DNA from: a virus
Direction: 5' to 3' (one strand)
DNA: 49,972 nt
IMG/VR virus record: IMGVR_UViG_3300034082_001508
Coordinates: 1 to 49,972 of that record
The position numbers were made by a program, and so were the translations under genes. The notes beneath the pieces are model-generated. The model saw nothing but the letters and a program-made list of their open reading frames with translations, searched no databases and was not told the DNA's origin. Shown here one piece after another: positions 14,737 to 22,227 of the stretch (positions are counted from its first letter, which is position 1; the number at the start of each line of letters is the position of its first letter).

Positions 14737-14853
14737 ATGTCTAAATCAAAAAAAATAGGGAAACCTAAAAAAAACAGAGTGAATGTTGTTAAGAAATTAA
14801 AAATAATGAATAAAAACAACGAAATTCTTTCAAGATTAAAATCAGAAATGTAA
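14737..14853 (+). CDS. Small very basic protein (38 aa)
   Basis: MSKSKKIGKPKKNRVNVVKK...SRLKSEM, over one third Lys/Arg. Too short to classify; composition suits nucleic-acid binding. Ends just before a bidirectional terminator. Confidence 0.5.
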   Translation: MSKSKKIGKPKKNRVNVVKKLKIMNKNNEILSRLKSEM

Positions 14854-14858
14854 AAATT

Positions 14859-14886
14859 AACCCCATCCTAATCGGTGGGGTTTTTT
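14859..14886. terminator. Bidirectional terminator
   Basis: AACCCCA / TGGGGTT stem, T-run on the plus side and A-run on the other. It serves the convergent genes ending at 14853 (+) and 14868 (-). Confidence 0.75.
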
Positions 14887-15890
14887 GTTCCATATTTAAT
14901 TATGATTTCAGTTGTTTCTTTTTGTCTTGAACCACTAATATAAGTTCTGGATATTTTAACACCTTCATCTATAACCTCATCAATTTGAGGACCCCACTTA
15001 ATATATATGAGATTGGTTTTTGGGTCGGTATATCCGGCTGCCACAGTTTCTTTAACACCATTCTCAATCACATCATCAATCATTTTGGGAACACTATTGG
15101 TTTCATTTTCTTCCAACCAATCAAGAACACCAACAAGGTCACCATCTTCACCGGGTGTTTTTGTTTCTTTAACACCATTTTTAATCACACCAGCAATTCT
15201 TCCTTTGTGGTGATATACATCATCGTGAGTTTCTATTACACCCTTGTCAATCACTTTATCAACTATATCTCCACCTACATATTGACGTGGGTGAGAAGTT
15301 TTTACACCATTTCCGAGAACCTCATCAATGTCTCCTGTATATTCACGAGATTGTAAGGGTGAAATTATTTTAACACCATTTTGTAGGACATCTTCAGCTA
15401 AAGTAGAACCACCTACAAAGGCAAAAATGGTTTCCTTCACACCATTTTCAAGAGTATCATCAACTGATAAGATTCTTTTATCACCCCAATAATTGGTGTT
15501 CTTTACCCCATTTTCAATAGTATCCTCAACCGACCAATCCGTTTTCATATGAGCCATTTTAGTTTTTTTCACACCATTTTCAAGAGTGTCCTCAAATTGT
15601 TGTTTTCTATCCCGGGCATCTCTAAAGAGTGTAACATAAGTTAACTCTTTATTTATAATATTATCTTCCACCCATTTGGTGATGAGGTGTTGGTTCTGAA
15701 CGCAATCCAACGAAGCGTAAGCAAAAATACTTTTGAAGAAGTTGTAATTATACCATAGAGTTTTATTCTCAGTTAGTTCAATCATCCATTGTTTGGACTC
15801 AGTAAAGATTAACCAAGTGGAACCATTATGGGTATAAGTGTCCACCCCTTTAGTAAATTCATTAATTAATTTATTTATAATTCTTTCCAT
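14868..15890 (-). CDS. 22-residue-repeat protein with variable half-repeats (larger paralog)
   Basis: 340 residues. Residues 1-75 form a domain (MERIINKLINEF..., W-Y-N-Y-N-FFKSIFAY..., LITKWVED) homologous to the N-terminus of the product at 25351. From residue 99 about ten repeats follow with the conserved half [VFI]-E/D-D/E-x-[LI]-x-N-G-V-K-x-T (FEDTLENGVKKT, VEDTIENGVKNT, VDDTLENGVKET, AEDVLQNGVKII, IDEVLGNGVKTS, ...). The following ~10 residues are unrelated in each unit (KMAHMKTDWS, NYWGDKRILS, IFAFVGGSTL). Spacing is 22 residues for the first units, then 22-39. Own promoter with a 4-nt gap to ATG. Function unknown; a modular recognition protein is an attractive inference. Confidence 0.7.
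   Translation of the reverse strand: MERIINKLINEFTKGVDTYTHNGSTWLIFTESKQWMIELTENKTLWYNYNFFKSIFAYASLDCVQNQHLITKWVEDNIINKELTYVTLFRDARDRKQQFEDTLENGVKKTKMAHMKTDWSVEDTIENGVKNTNYWGDKRILSVDDTLENGVKETIFAFVGGSTLAEDVLQNGVKIISPLQSREYTGDIDEVLGNGVKTSHPRQYVGGDIVDKVIDKGVIETHDDVYHHKGRIAGVIKNGVKETKTPGEDGDLVGVLDWLEENETNSVPKMIDDVIENGVKETVAAGYTDPKTNLIYIKWGPQIDEVIDEGVKISRTYISGSRQKETTEIIIKYGTKNPTD
14880..15596 (-). repeat. 66-nt coding repeats of the larger repeat protein
   Basis: On the plus strand the repeats appear as recurring ACACCATTTTCAAG-like segments about 66 nt apart. About 36 nt are conserved and about 30 nt are unique per unit. Later units are longer and more diverged. Confidence 0.7.
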
Positions 15891-15894
15891 AGAA

Positions 15895-15926
15895 CAAAGA
15901 TAATAAAACTATTTCTTATCATCAAA
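15895..15926 (-). promoter_or_regulatory. Promoter with 4-nt gap to ATG
   Basis: Minus-strand TTTG (15926-15923), 20-nt spacer, TATCTTTG (15902-15895), then four bases and ATG at 15890. A full Bacteroidota consensus predicting a leaderless mRNA. Confidence 0.75.
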
Positions 15927-15946
15927 TAATAAATTATATTTTTTAA

Positions 15947-16243
15947 ATGAAGAGATTGGTTATAGTAAGAAAAGTTTTTGAGATATTATATCCTGATTTA
16001 ACGGTAATTGTTCGATATAATAAAAAACGATATGTTGAAATAATATTGAAAAATGTTAAACAAATGTCTGTCGATGGCACAACTTATAAAGTTATATTAT
16101 TAATTCCCGGTAAAGATAGTTTGGTTTTAGAAGATTTTGTATCTAAGTTATTTGCATATTGTTCCATAATAAATGAGGATAATTGTATTATAAAATATTT
16201 GGATAAAAAAGGTTCTCGACAAATAACAAAAAAATTAGAATAG
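15947..16243 (+). CDS. Unknown 98-residue protein
   Basis: MKRLVIVRKVFEILYPDLTV; beta-rich, basic, with a hydrophobic middle (KVILLIPGKDSLVLEDFVSKL). Divergent from the repeat protein. No known family. Confidence 0.5.
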   Translation: MKRLVIVRKVFEILYPDLTVIVRYNKKRYVEIILKNVKQMSVDGTTYKVILLIPGKDSLVLEDFVSKLFAYCSIINEDNCIIKYLDKKGSRQITKKLE

Positions 16244-16282
16244 GTTATTGATTGGTAAATAAGTTTTATTTATGATTATCAC

Positions 16283-16465
16283 ATGGAAGAAATTAAAATC
16301 ACAAGAACTATTAAGTTCGCGGACAAAAAATGTATTATGAAACCTATGGATGGTGAGACCGGTTTGACTGAAACTTGGAACACCCACCCAAATGTTGATA
16401 ATCCAAGGGATGTGTTTATGAAACACGAAGGAACCACGTATTATTTAGTTTCGTCTAAAGAATAA
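16283..16465 (+). CDS. Unknown small protein (60 aa)
   Basis: MEEIKITRTIKFADKKCIMK...; ends VFMKHEGTTYYLVSSKE. Short beta-rich protein, followed 4 nt later by a terminator. Function unknown. Confidence 0.5.
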   Translation: MEEIKITRTIKFADKKCIMKPMDGETGLTETWNTHPNVDNPRDVFMKHEGTTYYLVSSKE

Positions 16466-16469
16466 TTTT

Positions 16470-16497
16470 AACCCCCAGTTAATTTTGGGGGTTTTTT
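16470..16497 (+). terminator. Rho-independent terminator
   Basis: AACCCCCA / TGGGGGTT stem and TTTTTT. Confidence 0.85.
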
Positions 16498-16511
16498 AAT
16501 TTAATGTAATT

Positions 16512-17006
16512 ATGAAATTTATTATTTGTTTATTGTTTTGTTGTCTTGGGTATTCCCAATTACCAACAAATATTGTTATTGGGGATTCTCAAACTCCATA
16601 TGTTGATTTAAATTCAAAAAAAGTTGTGAAAGTTGTTGGTCTATGGAAAAAAGGTATTCGCGTCCCAGAGCTTACCAAAATGATTAAGAGACATAATGTC
16701 TCACCAATAATTCAAAATGTTTTTTTGTGTATTGGAACCAACGACCTTTATTATAGAAATGGTGTTGAGAAATTATTTAATTCCATTTGTGTTACATTCC
16801 CAAATGCGAAGATTTACGTCATCCAAGGTTCTTGGGGTTGGGGAAATCTTAGACACACCAGATATGGTAAAGTTAAAAAATATTACAAACGATACGAGGA
16901 ATTGGGTGGAACCATAATTGAACCTCCAATTGGAAAAGGTGACCCCCACCATAACTCTCCGGTGTATAAGAAAATTGGGGAAGTCATTGATAATATGTTA
17001 TTGTAA
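16512..17006 (+). CDS. Secreted SGNH/GDSL-like hydrolase
   Basis: 164 residues. Signal peptide MKFIICLLFCCLGYSQ is cleaved after YSQ. Block I is NIVIGDSQTPY (nucleophile Ser in GDS), block III CIGTNDLYY (Gly-x-Asn-Asp), block V GDPHHNSPVYKKIG (Asp-x-x-His). Members hydrolyse esters, often acetyl groups on glycans, so an exported esterase modifying host surface or wall polysaccharide is likely. Shorter than typical SGNH enzymes (about 200 residues). Confidence 0.7.
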   Translation: MKFIICLLFCCLGYSQLPTNIVIGDSQTPYVDLNSKKVVKVVGLWKKGIRVPELTKMIKRHNVSPIIQNVFLCIGTNDLYYRNGVEKLFNSICVTFPNAKIYVIQGSWGWGNLRHTRYGKVKKYYKRYEELGGTIIEPPIGKGDPHHNSPVYKKIGEVIDNMLL

Positions 17007-17007
17007 T

Positions 17008-17015
17008 ATATTTAT
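17008..17015 (+). promoter_or_regulatory. ATATTTAT box 4 nt before ATG
   Basis: ATATTTAT-TGAT-ATG(17020). It overlaps the end of the hydrolase region and selects 17020 over upstream in-frame starts inside the preceding gene. Confidence 0.6.
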
Positions 17016-17019
17016 TGAT

Positions 17020-17406
17020 ATGAAAATAATAATAACGGAGAGTAAATTAAATCAGGCGGTCATTGATTACCTGAACAAAACATACGACACCAATAACATT
17101 GGTTGGGAATATGGTATTGATGATTGGGGTAATGAAGTGGATTACGCAATAAAGTTTTATCAAGGTGATTATGATGAAGACGATACCTTATTTAGATGGT
17201 ATGGTGAAGATTATTGGGGTAGTGAAGAATCTGAAAGTTATTCGGATAAACTTTGTCAAGAAAAAAAAGATAAATCACCAATATTATACTTTGAAGATGA
17301 TGTTATTTTAAGAACTTTGAACGGGTATTTCGGTAATAATTGGAAACAACCATTTATTGAATGGTTTTGGGATAAATTCCATGTTCCTGTCAAAACAATA
17401 GAGTAG
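17020..17406 (+). CDS. Protein with MKIIITE leader and WFWDKFHVPV tail
   Basis: 128 residues, MKIIITESKLNQAVIDYLNK. The middle is acidic and aromatic (GDYDEDDTLFRWYGEDYWG). It ends FIEWFWDKFHVPVKTIE, the C-terminal signature of the 11745/13138 family, thus linking the leader class to that family. Unknown function. Confidence 0.6.
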   Translation: MKIIITESKLNQAVIDYLNKTYDTNNIGWEYGIDDWGNEVDYAIKFYQGDYDEDDTLFRWYGEDYWGSEESESYSDKLCQEKKDKSPILYFEDDVILRTLNGYFGNNWKQPFIEWFWDKFHVPVKTIE

Positions 17407-17502
17407 TGGAAAATATTTAACAAAACACCCTTTTTAGTGGAAAAAAACGTCTATTTTAAAGATTTTTTTAATTTTTAATGGAAAATACCTTACATTTGTA
17501 AT

Positions 17503-17664
17503 ATGATATACCTTATTCTTTATTTTAATATTGGTCTTATACTCTCATTACTTTTTTTTATACTGATGAGTATTTCAGAACAAGACATAACTTTTAACGA
17601 CATTCTTGTTGTTATATTTTTATGGCCTTTAGTAATTTATTATATAATCACCGAACACTTTTAA
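17503..17664 (+). CDS. Small two-helix membrane protein (53 aa)
   Basis: MIYLILYFNIGLILSLLFFI is a membrane segment; a second is ILVVIFLWPLVIYYIIT. TACATTTG (17491-17498) 4 nt before ATG is a weak promoter box. It lies in a 399-nt gap (17407-17805) otherwise holding only the hairpin unit described next. Confidence 0.5.
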   Translation: MIYLILYFNIGLILSLLFFILMSISEQDITFNDILVVIFLWPLVIYYIITEHF

Positions 17665-17673
17665 AAATTTGAG

Positions 17674-17783
17674 ATATTTATAAAAACTAGTATATTATTT
17701 TACTAGTTTTTATATTAAATAATTCATTATTAATAGTTTAAAAATATCAAGACCCAAATTCCCTCCTTACCGGAGGGTTTTTT
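17674..17783 (+). ncRNA. Candidate small RNA: box, perfect hairpin, terminator
   Basis: ATATTTAT at 17674-17681 runs into a perfect 12-bp inverted repeat (17681-17692 with 17701-17712, 8-nt loop) and ends at a CCCTCC/GGAGGG terminator (17761-17783). No start codon gives a plausible protein. It may be a ~100-nt RNA, or merely two successive terminators behind the 17503 gene. Confidence 0.35.
17761..17783 (+). terminator. Rho-independent terminator
   Basis: CCCTCC / GGAGGG stem, short loop and TTTTTT. Confidence 0.75.
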
Positions 17784-17793
17784 ATTTATACAG

Positions 17794-17801
17794 ATATTTA
17801 T
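17794..17801 (+). promoter_or_regulatory. ATATTTAT box 4 nt before ATG
   Basis: CAG-ATATTTAT-AATT-ATG(17806). Confidence 0.6.
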
Positions 17802-17805
17802 AATT

Positions 17806-18924
17806 ATGAAAATTAGAATTAAAGAATCTCAATATACTAAATTGAATGAAGCCGTAGGTGTTCCAACTAACATTGTTTCAGTTGCACAACAATTATTTGA
17901 CAAAATGATGATGGAGCTTAAACCAACATCTGATTTACAAACTCAATTTAAAAAAACAATTATATTAAAAGGTGATTTCCAAATTAACGATTATAAATTT
18001 AAGAAGATAAAATTATCCTTCAACATTGAAGATATTAATGATTATAGTTTTGATGGGGTTAAAAAACCTAAAGTATTGGTAAATGGTATGACCCACCACG
18101 GGAAGGTTGAGATAAACGCTAAATTTAATTATGAAAGAACTCAAGACATAAATAATGTGGTGTTATCAATCACTTTTGCCGTTGATTATGGTGTAACCAC
18201 TCAGGACGTTATTGATGAGTTTAATAAAGAAAGAGTTGTTATGGTTTCAAGTTTGGCTCACGAACTAAAACACGCATATGATGAATCTGTTAACCCAATA
18301 GTTAAAACACCTGAAAGAGTTGAATATCATATTGGTTCTCAAAGAAGGTTCGGAAATATACCCCCATTAAATAAATTGTTAAATTATATGTATTTTGCTC
18401 ACACCACAGAAAACTTGGTAAGAGCAACTGAGTTATATGCCGCCTTAGAAGAGAGTGGGATTACAAAGAAAGATTTTTATAAGTTCATAACAAACCACAG
18501 AGTCTATGTTGCGTATAAAGAGGGTTCCGAATTAACTTATGAAGGGTTGAGGGAAGAATTAAAATTAATTATCCCCCAAATAAAACAAACTTTTGATGAT
18601 AATGATATGGATTATCCGGATAATGTAACCGACGATGAAATGGTTGATTTAACATTACAACAATATTTTAAAACACTATTACAGTGGAGAGGAGGATTAA
18701 TGAAAGATTTTTTAACTAACGACTTTATGGAAAATATGTTTGGATTCAGAGGTGCAAAACAAAGGTATTTTGATAAATATTTAAATAAAATAACTAGATT
18801 TGGTACTGATTATGAAAAATTCTTTAGATATGAAATTAATCAAACAAGAAACATTTGTCTTAAGATGATGAAAAAACTAAGTAAAATATATTCCTTAATA
18901 AAAGATGAAAACCCCCAACAATAA
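17806..18924 (+). CDS. HELKH zinc-metallopeptidase-like protein with leader
   Basis: 372 residues. The leader MKIRIKESQYTKLNE-AVG has an LNE-A site at about residue 15. The zinc-binding motif SSLAHELKHAYDE has H152, E153 and H156; a downstream HTTENLVRATELYAAL supplies a probable third ligand and a family-like helix. The C-terminal 150 residues are helical. Likely a gluzincin-type protease; the leader suggests it is packaged or acts on head assembly, which is inference. Confidence 0.65.
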   Translation: MKIRIKESQYTKLNEAVGVPTNIVSVAQQLFDKMMMELKPTSDLQTQFKKTIILKGDFQINDYKFKKIKLSFNIEDINDYSFDGVKKPKVLVNGMTHHGKVEINAKFNYERTQDINNVVLSITFAVDYGVTTQDVIDEFNKERVVMVSSLAHELKHAYDESVNPIVKTPERVEYHIGSQRRFGNIPPLNKLLNYMYFAHTTENLVRATELYAALEESGITKKDFYKFITNHRVYVAYKEGSELTYEGLREELKLIIPQIKQTFDDNDMDYPDNVTDDEMVDLTLQQYFKTLLQWRGGLMKDFLTNDFMENMFGFRGAKQRYFDKYLNKITRFGTDYEKFFRYEINQTRNICLKMMKKLSKIYSLIKDENPQQ

Positions 18925-18940
18925 TTGGGGGTTTTTTTTT
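18909..18940. terminator. Bidirectional terminator
   Basis: AAACCCCCAA / TTGGGGGTTT stem with flanking A- and T-runs between convergent genes ending at 18924 (+) and 18939 (-). Confidence 0.85.
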
Positions 18941-19280
18941 AGATTGAGATTGAATCTATGGTTTTAAAATTACCATTTTTGTAATTATCTTGAGGTGTTG
19001 GTTCTCCTACTTGTAGTTCACCTTCAAAATAGTTTTGATAAGAACCCCAATATTCTTCCATTGACCCGTTTTTTAATTCATACAATGCGTCTTGTGTTTC
19101 CTCATCAAACGATGGTTCGCCTTCTCCGTCAACCCATTCATCCAAATTTTCAGAGATGTATTGTAAAAAGTCTTCTTCTGTTTCTCCCTTGAAGTTAGGG
19201 AATTTTTCGCTATCCAACTCTACCGGAGTGTTTGCGTTGTGGGAGGTGTAATACTCCGTTTTTCTAAAATGTGATTTCAT
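18939..19280 (-). CDS. Acidic small protein, paralog of the 11406-11690 product
   Basis: 113 residues, MKSHFRKTEYYTSHNANTPV. The TEYY...PVEL...F/Y-P-x-F/L-x-G...W pattern matches the protein at 11406. The C-terminal half is acidic (GEGEPSFDEETQDALYEL). First of three collinear minus-strand acidic genes (18939-20155). Unknown function. Confidence 0.55.
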   Translation of the reverse strand: MKSHFRKTEYYTSHNANTPVELDSEKFPNFKGETEEDFLQYISENLDEWVDGEGEPSFDEETQDALYELKNGSMEEYWGSYQNYFEGELQVGEPTPQDNYKNGNFKTIDSISI

Positions 19281-19299
19281 AATTGTTTTTTATAATGGT

Positions 19300-19824
19300 T
19301 TAATTTTCTTCTACACTTCTTTCATCCATCACCTCACGATAACCTTCATATAAAGAATCTCGAAGTTCGTATAGACCGTCATACATTTCATCCATATAAT
19401 CATCGTCCTGAAACATTTTATCATATTCAAACTCTTCATAATTTTCAATATCATCGTAGTTCTCAGCATATACAAATGCTCCAAGTGGGTCGTAACCTTC
19501 GTCTTCATAAGTACCATATATTACAACATCTCCACCAATAACCTCAACTATCTTTTGAAAATACTCTGTCGGGACTGACCAAGCAGTTTCAAGAATCAAA
19601 TCTATCGTTTCTCGATATTCTAAATCTTCACACTCAATCTCTAAAAATGTTGACCCAACATTTAACAACATCCAATCTTTATCAATCTCTTTAAAGTCGG
19701 TTCCGTATAATGTGTTGACGTGATTTAATAGGTCGTCAGATTTTTCAAATAACTCAACAAATTTTTTGTGTGTTTCTTCGTTAAGGCCGCCAACCTTAAC
19801 ATAACTTGTCATTGTGTTTGCCAT
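19300..19824 (-). CDS. Acidic 174-residue protein, DUF1281-like pattern
   Basis: MANTMTSYVKVGGLNEETHK...; NVGSTFLEIE, an ETAWSVPTEYFQKIVEVI helix and YEDEGYDPLGAFVYAEN. The Trp-x-x-Pro-helix and Glu-Asp-Glu-Gly-turn arrangement reminds me of the Api92/DUF1281 ferredoxin-like phage domain, but I cannot confirm it. The C-terminal 40 residues are strongly acidic. Confidence 0.5.
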   Translation of the reverse strand: MANTMTSYVKVGGLNEETHKKFVELFEKSDDLLNHVNTLYGTDFKEIDKDWMLLNVGSTFLEIECEDLEYRETIDLILETAWSVPTEYFQKIVEVIGGDVVIYGTYEDEGYDPLGAFVYAENYDDIENYEEFEYDKMFQDDDYMDEMYDGLYELRDSLYEGYREVMDERSVEEN

Positions 19825-19828
19825 CGTA

Positions 19829-20155
19829 TTAAGATTTAAATTTTTCTCCTTTTATTTTAACCCATTCCAAATCACCATCCAAGATTAATACATCACTATG
19901 TGATGGGACATCTTTAGTGTTTTCTTCGGTGTGTTCATTATCATCACCAACAGATTCAATAACCTTAACGAAATCAGTTCCTTTCTCATCGATTGTAATT
20001 TTCCATTCACCGTCGTAAAAAAATGACCCTTTGGTTCCTGAGGGAGTTTTGAATTTAATAGGTTCCCTGTCGGCTGAGTAAGCCTCAACCTCATCAATAA
20101 TTTGTCCGTCAATTTCTATCAAATCATCGGATGCTCCGTAAATTCTTGTAATCAT
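19829..20155 (-). CDS. Unknown acidic protein (108 aa)
   Basis: MITRIYGASDDLIEIDGQII...; a beta-rich N-terminal part (IKFKTPSGTKGSFFYDGEWK) and an acidic end with a DLEWVKIKGEKFKS strand. First gene of the minus-strand group, 4 nt upstream of the next. Function unknown. Confidence 0.5.
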   Translation of the reverse strand: MITRIYGASDDLIEIDGQIIDEVEAYSADREPIKFKTPSGTKGSFFYDGEWKITIDEKGTDFVKVIESVGDDNEHTEENTKDVPSHSDVLILDGDLEWVKIKGEKFKS

Positions 20156-20242
20156 ATTATCGTTTTTTATTTAAGTATAAATAAAAAAATAAATAAAAAC
20201 AATACCACCGGAAGTAAAACTATGATTTTACATAATTTGTTG

Positions 20243-20250
20243 ATATTTAT
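20243..20250 (+). promoter_or_regulatory. ATATTTAT box upstream of the GIY-YIG gene
   Basis: G-ATATTTAT 15 nt before ATG 20266; same box, but wider spacing than in the 4-nt class. Confidence 0.4.
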
Positions 20251-20265
20251 AATAAAAGATAAGTT

Positions 20266-21165
20266 ATGAATACATTTATTTATGGGTTAGTCAGTAAAGA
20301 ATCACCTAATGAAATTAGATATATTGGGAAATCGGATAATCCTTCTTATAGATTGAAAAGACATATATATTTAACAAAATACTCGGTTAAAAAAAATAAA
20401 AATTTAACACATAAAGATTATTGGATAATTAAAAACAATTATGATATTGATTTTATTATCCTTGAAGAGTGTGATAATTTATTATGGAGTGAAAAAGAAA
20501 AAGAATATATCTTAAAACACACAAATTTGACAAACACTTCGTCGGGTGGGTTAGGTGGTTGTGGAATAACTTATAAAATGACTTATGATGAAACTAAATC
20601 TTGGATTCAAAAAAATTTAAAAATTAAATCAAAATCAGATTGGTATCGTCAAATTAAAACACTTAAATTGCCTGATTATATTTGTAAATATCCCGACCAA
20701 TCCTACGAAAAAAGAGGTTGGATTAGTTGGATTGATTTTTTGGGGTCAAATAATAAATTTGATAATGATGTTACCTATATTTCATATGATGAGGCAAAAT
20801 TTAAATTACGTAATTTTAAATTTAAATGTTCCGAAGATTATCGGAAACATCATAGAAATGGGTTAATCCCGTTTGATGTTCCGTTAAAACCTTTCAGATA
20901 TTATGGTAAAAGGGGGTGGGTTAGTTGGTCAAATTATTTGAGTAATAATAAGGTTACCAATATTGATAAAAAATTTGTTTCTTTTGATGAATTTATTAAA
21001 ATAGTTAAAAAACTTGACATTAAAAGTGGTTATCAGTATAAAAAAATAGATAAAACGATTAGAGATAAATATTGTCTTCCCTCAGTCCCATCAACACAAT
21101 ACAAAAATGAGGGTTGGAATGGTTGGGGGTTTAAAGTAAAAAAGTCCGGAAAACCGGACTTTTAA
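20266..21165 (+). CDS. GIY-YIG endonuclease with three PHINT-type repeats
   Basis: 299 residues. The GIY-YIG domain is N-terminal (FIYGLVSK...IRYIGKSDNPSYRLKRH, with ILEECDNLLWSEKEKEYI carrying the catalytic Glu). Three repeats of the phage-integrase-repeat type follow: MTYDETKSWIQ...GWISWIDFLG, ISYDEAKFKLR...GWVSWSNYL and VSFDEFIKIVK...GWNGWGF. These are likely DNA-target-reading modules. Probably a free-standing homing endonuclease. It ends inside its own terminator hairpin. Confidence 0.75.
   Translation: MNTFIYGLVSKESPNEIRYIGKSDNPSYRLKRHIYLTKYSVKKNKNLTHKDYWIIKNNYDIDFIILEECDNLLWSEKEKEYILKHTNLTNTSSGGLGGCGITYKMTYDETKSWIQKNLKIKSKSDWYRQIKTLKLPDYICKYPDQSYEKRGWISWIDFLGSNNKFDNDVTYISYDEAKFKLRNFKFKCSEDYRKHHRNGLIPFDVPLKPFRYYGKRGWVSWSNYLSNNKVTNIDKKFVSFDEFIKIVKKLDIKSGYQYKKIDKTIRDKYCLPSVPSTQYKNEGWNGWGFKVKKSGKPDF
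21142..21165 (+). terminator. Terminator overlapping a coding end
   Basis: AAGTCCGG-AAAA-CCGGACTT followed by T-rich sequence. The stem encodes the last residues (KSGKPDF) of the endonuclease. Confidence 0.75.
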
Positions 21166-21166
21166 T

Positions 21167-21904
21167 TTATTTATTGTAAATTTCTTTTGAATAGTAATCT
21201 TCAAAACCTTCCATCATTTGACTGATTGAGGGACTATTTTCTAAACCAATAATGTTATCAATTAATCCAATTTCTTTTGATTCTTCAGAGTTAAACCATT
21301 TATCTCGTCTTGAAATTTCATAAATCTCATCAAAAGTTTTATCACAATTTTGAGATAATATTTTGAATAACATATAGTTATATTTTTCGGCTTCCATATG
21401 ACTTATACGAGTATCTTGGATATTCCCCGATGTCCCATAACTTACAAAATGAGTCATAACTTTAGAAAAAATTAATGAATTTCTTTTACCTTTAGCTCCC
21501 GAAGACAATAATATTGAACCCATAGATGCACACATTCCAAGATTAGTTGTTGAAACATCTGCTTTAACATAATTCATAACATCTCTTATACCAAGTCCCA
21601 TCATCACTGACCCACCAGGACTATTTAAGTAAAGACTAATATCTTTTTTATCTGTGGTGTCTAAAAAAATTAATTGTGCTTGGATAATATCACCCATTCT
21701 ATCATCTACAGGTCCTGATGCCCAAACAATTCTATCAAGAATTAATCTTGAAAAAATATCCATCTGAGTTGCTCTCATTTCTCGTTCTTCCAAAATATAC
21801 GGGGTTAATGAATTTTCCATATGTTTTTGGTAGTAATCTAAATTAAGTCCTGAAATACCTCTGTCGCTCATTGCGAACTTTTTAAAATCGTTTCCGTAAT
21901 TCAT
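21167..21904 (-). CDS. clpP: ClpP-like serine protease
   Basis: 245 residues. Peptidase S14 landmarks: ISLYLNSPGGSVMMGLGIRD, GMCASMGSILLSSG with nucleophile S127, RNSLIFSKVMTHFVS with H152 and ISRRDKWFNSEESKEIGLID with D201, so the triad is intact. About 40 residues longer at the N-terminus than bacterial ClpP. It may assemble with host ClpX, or serve as a head-maturation protease as S14 enzymes do in some phages. A small gene overlaps its start by 1 nt. Confidence 0.85.
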   Translation of the reverse strand: MNYGNDFKKFAMSDRGISGLNLDYYQKHMENSLTPYILEEREMRATQMDIFSRLILDRIVWASGPVDDRMGDIIQAQLIFLDTTDKKDISLYLNSPGGSVMMGLGIRDVMNYVKADVSTTNLGMCASMGSILLSSGAKGKRNSLIFSKVMTHFVSYGTSGNIQDTRISHMEAEKYNYMLFKILSQNCDKTFDEIYEISRRDKWFNSEESKEIGLIDNIIGLENSPSISQMMEGFEDYYSKEIYNK

Positions 21905-22128
21905 TATGCTTTTTGTTTGGTTGGAACTAACGTTAATGCTTTTGCCACGGCAGCATCTTTTGATTTTAATCCTTTCTCAACAAGTTTCCCTGATTTGAAG
22001 ATACAATAATCATAAGACATCGTGTATCCGTGTTTTTTTGTTGTGTCCGGTTTAGACATGATTTTAACATAAATGTCATAAAGACCTGCTTTAACAACAT
22101 ATTTCCCTTTCGTGTTTAATTTTCCCAT
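21904..22128 (-). CDS. Small basic protein upstream of clpP
   Basis: 74 residues from ATG 22128 (MGKLNTKGKYVVKAGLYDIY). The longer in-frame start at 22161 lies inside the promoter -7 box and cannot be transcribed from it. Lys-rich, beta-rich; ends KALTLVPTKQKA. Co-transcribed with clpP, the ATG of which overlaps its stop; it could modulate the protease, without direct evidence. Confidence 0.55.
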   Translation of the reverse strand: MGKLNTKGKYVVKAGLYDIYVKIMSKPDTTKKHGYTMSYDYCIFKSGKLVEKGLKSKDAAVAKALTLVPTKQKA

Positions 22129-22158
22129 TTTTAAATGTTTTAGATTATTATTATTCGA

Positions 22159-22189
22159 CAAAGATATACAAAAAATCTTATTACAACAA
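22159..22189 (-). promoter_or_regulatory. Promoter for the clpP pair
   Basis: Minus-strand TTG (22189-22187), 20-nt spacer, TATCTTTG (22166-22159). It decides the start at 22128. Confidence 0.7.
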
Positions 22190-22212
22190 CTTTTTATTAA
22201 AAATATTTTTCT

Positions 22213-22220
22213 TATATTTG
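22213..22220 (+). promoter_or_regulatory. TATATTTG box
   Basis: TATATTTG 7 nt before ATG 22228, back to back with the clpP promoter. The upstream TTG is not obvious. Confidence 0.5.
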
Positions 22221-22227
22221 TATTGTT

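Noticed and set aside
14985-15356. Plus-strand frame opposite the repeat protein
   Set aside because: It is the antisense of a clearly repetitive coding gene and has no promoter or family features.
21167-21904. ClpP as the prohead protease that cuts the (I/L)-x-E leaders
   Set aside because: S14 proteases do serve this role in some phages, but nothing here links this gene to capsid genes, and T4-type leaders are cut by a different family. Kept only as a possibility.
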